The position numbers and the translations under genes are program-made. From contig DUUU01000100.1 of the NCBI GenBank assembly GCA_012841485.1, forward strand, positions 1-6,223: 6,223 nucleotides of DNA, written 5' to 3'. How positions within the stretch are numbered: the stretch's first letter is position 1; each line of letters starts with the position of its first letter. Below, one piece after another: positions 3,854 to 6,223 of this stretch. The stretch comes from Armatimonadota bacterium (GTDB lineage: Bacteria > Armatimonadota > JAAZEB01). The notes beneath the pieces were generated by a model, which was given only the letters and a program-made list of their open reading frames with translations, searched no databases and was not told the DNA's origin.

Positions 3854-6184
3854 ATGAGTCTCTGCTATCTGGCTGCCGTCCTCTGCGCGCTGTGCGCCGT
3901 TTCGCCTGTCGAGGCAGCGCCGAAAGTCGGCGTTCTCTACAGCTCCTGGAGCAACGCCTCGTTCAAGAATGAGTTTGACCAGCATCTCAAGACGCTGGGG
4001 TGGCCCTCCGAGAAGCTGCACAACCGGGAGGTGGCCCAGTGGATCGGTCGCCTCGACGAGTTTGACCTGATCGTGGCCACGAGCGTGGCCAACTACGAGC
4101 AGCCGCAGGATATGGCGCCGTATAAGGAGGCGTGGCTGCGCTTCCTGGAGCGCGGCGGCGGGATCCTGATCGTTGATGCCAGCTACGACTCCGTGCTCGA
4201 CCTCTGGATGAGCCGCCTAGGGCCCGACTTCATGCTGCGCACCGCGGGCTGCGCGCCCTATACAAAGAAGCACGGCGGCTCGCCCGCCATCGAGTGTGAT
4301 CCGACCGATCCCCTGCTCCACGTGCCGCACGAGCTCCCGCCACTCTTCAAGACCCGAAGTATTTGGGCGCACATCGATGCCTGGGGCGATGGCTGGCGTT
4401 CCCTGGTCACCTGCGCGGATAAGAAGAGCCTCTTTGTCACCCGCGATGTGGGCAAGGGGTGCGTCGCCGTCACCAGCTACTTCGCTCTCCGCGGTGACGC
4501 CAACCGGGCCGTCGCCACAGGCCTCCTGGAGAATCTGTGGACGCGCGTCCTCGGACTGCGCGCCGGCATCGCCGTGACCGCCTTCGACGCGGGCGAAGCG
4601 CTGCCCGGTCCCCGACGGGCCAGCCTGGAAGTGCGCAACACGGGCAAAGAGGCGGCGACCTATCGCGCCGTGCTCCGCATCGGCTATGACAAGGAGACGC
4701 CTACCCAGGTGGCACAAGAGGCCGCGACGACCGCCCCTGGCGCCTCCGCTCGCTTCTCGCTCCCATACGCGGTCACCCGCCGGGGAAGCCAGCGCCTTGC
4801 CATCGATATCGTGAGCGGCGAGAAGACGCTGCTCACCATGCAGCGCACGGCTGCCGTACCCCCGATGGTCGCGATGACGATCCCGGACCGGCACCTCTAT
4901 CCACCGGCCACGGCGCTCCCCTTCTCCGCCGCCATCGTGCCGGACGCGGGCGTTGCCCTCACGGAGTGCGCAGCAGAGCTACTCCTGAATGGTCAGGTGG
5001 CGCGGCGTTGGGCGCCGGCCGAGGCCGGGGGAAACTATACCGTCGATGTCTCGGCGCTCGCGCTCGGAGAGCACAAAGCCACGCTGCGCCTGGTGCGCGG
5101 CAATACGGTTTTGGGCACCACGGAGGAAGTGTTCTACCGCCACCGGCCAGCAAAGGTGCGCTCGCGCGAGGATGGCACGCTGCTGGTCGATGAGAAGCCG
5201 TTCTTTCCCTTCGGGTGGTACCACGTCTCCTGGCCTTTCACGGCGGAGCAGCGTCTGGCCTTCGTGCGCGATATTGCCGCAGGCGGGTTCAACACGGTCC
5301 ACGCGGGGATCAAGCAGCTGGATGAATGGGAGCCGTTCCTCAGCGAAGCGGAGAAGCTCGGCGTGCGCGTCATCACCGAGTTTGGAGTGGATCCCATCCA
5401 GGTGATCACGCGCTACCGCGATCACCCGGCGGTGCTCGCCTGGAACCCGGGCGATGAGCCGGACGGAAGCGGCATCTCCCCCGCGGAGATGCTCGCGCGC
5501 TATGACCGCTTCAAGCGAACTGATCCCGACCACCCGACTTACATGGTGCTGTGCGTGCCCTCGACGTACGCGCGCTATGCGGGGTGCGCGGAGATCATCG
5601 CGCCGGATCCCTACCCCATCCCGAGGTCGCCCATCGCCCTGGTGACCCAGAGCCTCACCTCCGCGCGGCAGGAGGCCGCGAAGCACGGCCGGCCCATCTG
5701 GGGAGTCCTGCAGTGCTTCGGCTACGAGAAGGGGCCCTGGCGCGTACCCACCTTCGCGGAGTGCCGCAACATGACCTATCAGGCGCTCCTCGCCGGGGTC
5801 AAGGGGATTATCTACTACACTTACGCCGATAACGGCTTCGACATCTCCAAGCACCCGAAGCTATGGGCAGAGATGAAGACTCTTCCCCCGGAGATCGAGC
5901 GACTGCGCCCGTTCCTGCTAAACGGCACGCTGCGCACGCTGGAAGTGGAGCAGCCGGATGTGGTGGCCGGCATCTGGCAGCTCGGCGAGCGCCGCATCCT
6001 CTGTGTCGTGAGCACCTCACAGAAGGAGCCGCAGGAGGTCGCCCTCCGGCTTCCGGCCGGCGCGGAAACCACCCTCAAGGCGTTCCTGCCAGGCCAGGAG
6101 CTGGCCCTGACCCTGCAAGCAGGGAAACTCACGGGGAAGCTGGCGCCGCTCGAGGTGCAGGTGCTGGAGCTGGCCGGCAAATAG
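3854..6184 (+). CDS. Exported multidomain glycoside hydrolase-like protein (amidotransferase-like domain + beta-sandwiches + TIM barrel)
   Basis: The protein has 776 residues. A signal peptide is likely at 1-21 (MSLCYLAAVLCALCAVSPVEA, cleavage near A21), although the n-region has no Lys or Arg. Residues 23-235 look like a class I amidotransferase/ThuA-type alpha/beta domain (PKVGVLYSS, FDLIVATS, GGGILIVDAS); the nucleophilic Cys of true amidotransferases is not seen at the elbow, which reads VDASYDS. Residues 240-335 and 336-433 resemble Ig/CARDB-like beta sandwiches (RASLEVRNTGK; LLLNGQVARRW). Residues 440-690 look like a clan-A-type TIM barrel: DGTLLVDEKPFFPFGWYHVS at its start, HPAVLAWNPGDEP with E535 as candidate acid/base, DPYP at 585-588, GVLQCFG at 617-623, and a TFAECRNMTYQALLAGVKGIIYY block (E636). 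A C-terminal beta-sandwich-like tail follows. I cannot assign a CAZy family. GGAGG 6 bases before ATG gives a strong start. It ends a three-gene operon, and a hairpin follows the stop. Sugar hydrolysis is inferred; the substrate is unknown. Confidence 0.82.
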   Translation: MSLCYLAAVLCALCAVSPVEAAPKVGVLYSSWSNASFKNEFDQHLKTLGWPSEKLHNREVAQWIGRLDEFDLIVATSVANYEQPQDMAPYKEAWLRFLERGGGILIVDASYDSVLDLWMSRLGPDFMLRTAGCAPYTKKHGGSPAIECDPTDPLLHVPHELPPLFKTRSIWAHIDAWGDGWRSLVTCADKKSLFVTRDVGKGCVAVTSYFALRGDANRAVATGLLENLWTRVLGLRAGIAVTAFDAGEALPGPRRASLEVRNTGKEAATYRAVLRIGYDKETPTQVAQEAATTAPGASARFSLPYAVTRRGSQRLAIDIVSGEKTLLTMQRTAAVPPMVAMTIPDRHLYPPATALPFSAAIVPDAGVALTECAAELLLNGQVARRWAPAEAGGNYTVDVSALALGEHKATLRLVRGNTVLGTTEEVFYRHRPAKVRSREDGTLLVDEKPFFPFGWYHVSWPFTAEQRLAFVRDIAAGGFNTVHAGIKQLDEWEPFLSEAEKLGVRVITEFGVDPIQVITRYRDHPAVLAWNPGDEPDGSGISPAEMLARYDRFKRTDPDHPTYMVLCVPSTYARYAGCAEIIAPDPYPIPRSPIALVTQSLTSARQEAAKHGRPIWGVLQCFGYEKGPWRVPTFAECRNMTYQALLAGVKGIIYYTYADNGFDISKHPKLWAEMKTLPPEIERLRPFLLNGTLRTLEVEQPDVVAGIWQLGERRILCVVSTSQKEPQEVALRLPAGAETTLKAFLPGQELALTLQAGKLTGKLAPLEVQVLELAGK

Positions 6185-6190
6185 CCCATC

Positions 6191-6211
6191 CTCCGGCGCG
6201 CTTCGCTGGAG
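6191..6211 (+). terminator. hairpin after the exported protein, possible terminator of the operon
   Basis: CTCCGGCG (6191-6198) pairs with CGCTGGAG (6204-6211) as an 8-bp stem with one G-T wobble and a 5-base loop, 6 bases after the stop codon. Only TT follows, so it is not a strong intrinsic terminator by the usual rule. Its placement suggests a 3'-end structure for the operon. Confidence 0.45.
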
Positions 6212-6223
6212 TTGCGAGCGCCC

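Noticed and set aside
4979..5854. Open frame of 291 codons antisense to the exported hydrolase
   Set aside because: It lies opposite the barrel domain coding region, and its composition reflects the complementary codons.

Overview
This is a GC-rich bacterial window (strong G/C third-position preference in every gene) with two gene groups that diverge from about positions 1590-1700. The mix of genes is a Flp/Tad-type CpaB fragment, an excisionase-type HTH joined to a receiver domain, an archease, a URO-D-fold protein, a DinB-fold protein and a secreted multidomain glycoside hydrolase-like protein. It points to an environmental, poorly cultured lineage such as Armatimonadota or a planctomycete/Chloroflexota relative. 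This assignment is inferred from gene content; the window has no rRNA or other phylogenetic marker.

Minus strand (right to left). A consensus-like sigma70 promoter (TTGACA, 17 bp, TAAGAT) at 1591-1619 faces left and drives a 42-residue single-pass membrane protein (1366-1494) with a perfect AGGAGG ribosome binding site. About 350 bases without a convincing gene follow. Next is a short response regulator in reversed order, DNA-binding domain first and receiver second (455-1006), with two and a half tandem 10-bp direct repeats just upstream of its start. A GC-rich hairpin follows its stop codon. Then comes the start of a CpaB/RcpC-like pilus assembly protein that runs off the left edge and appears to lack the usual SAF domain.

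Plus strand. A promoter with a perfect TATAAT (1667-1696) precedes an archease gene, the activator of the RNA ligase RtcB. A 146-base spacer with a nested hairpin and repeated AGAGTGGT elements separates it from a compact three-gene operon: a URO-D-fold protein (2307-3353), a DinB-family four-helix metal protein (3364-3840) and a 776-residue exported protein (3854-6184). The gaps between these three are 10 and 13 bp, each with a good ribosome binding site. The exported protein joins an amidotransferase-like N-terminal domain, beta-sandwich domains and a clan-A-like TIM barrel. A hairpin just after its stop probably ends the unit.

How the genes work together is inference. The three-gene operon could link extracellular carbohydrate processing to a cytoplasmic methyl-transfer or decarboxylation-type step, but no substrate can be read from the sequence. 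The response regulator may be an orphan regulator acting on its own promoter through the tandem repeats. No CRISPR array, tRNA, rRNA or insertion sequence was found.
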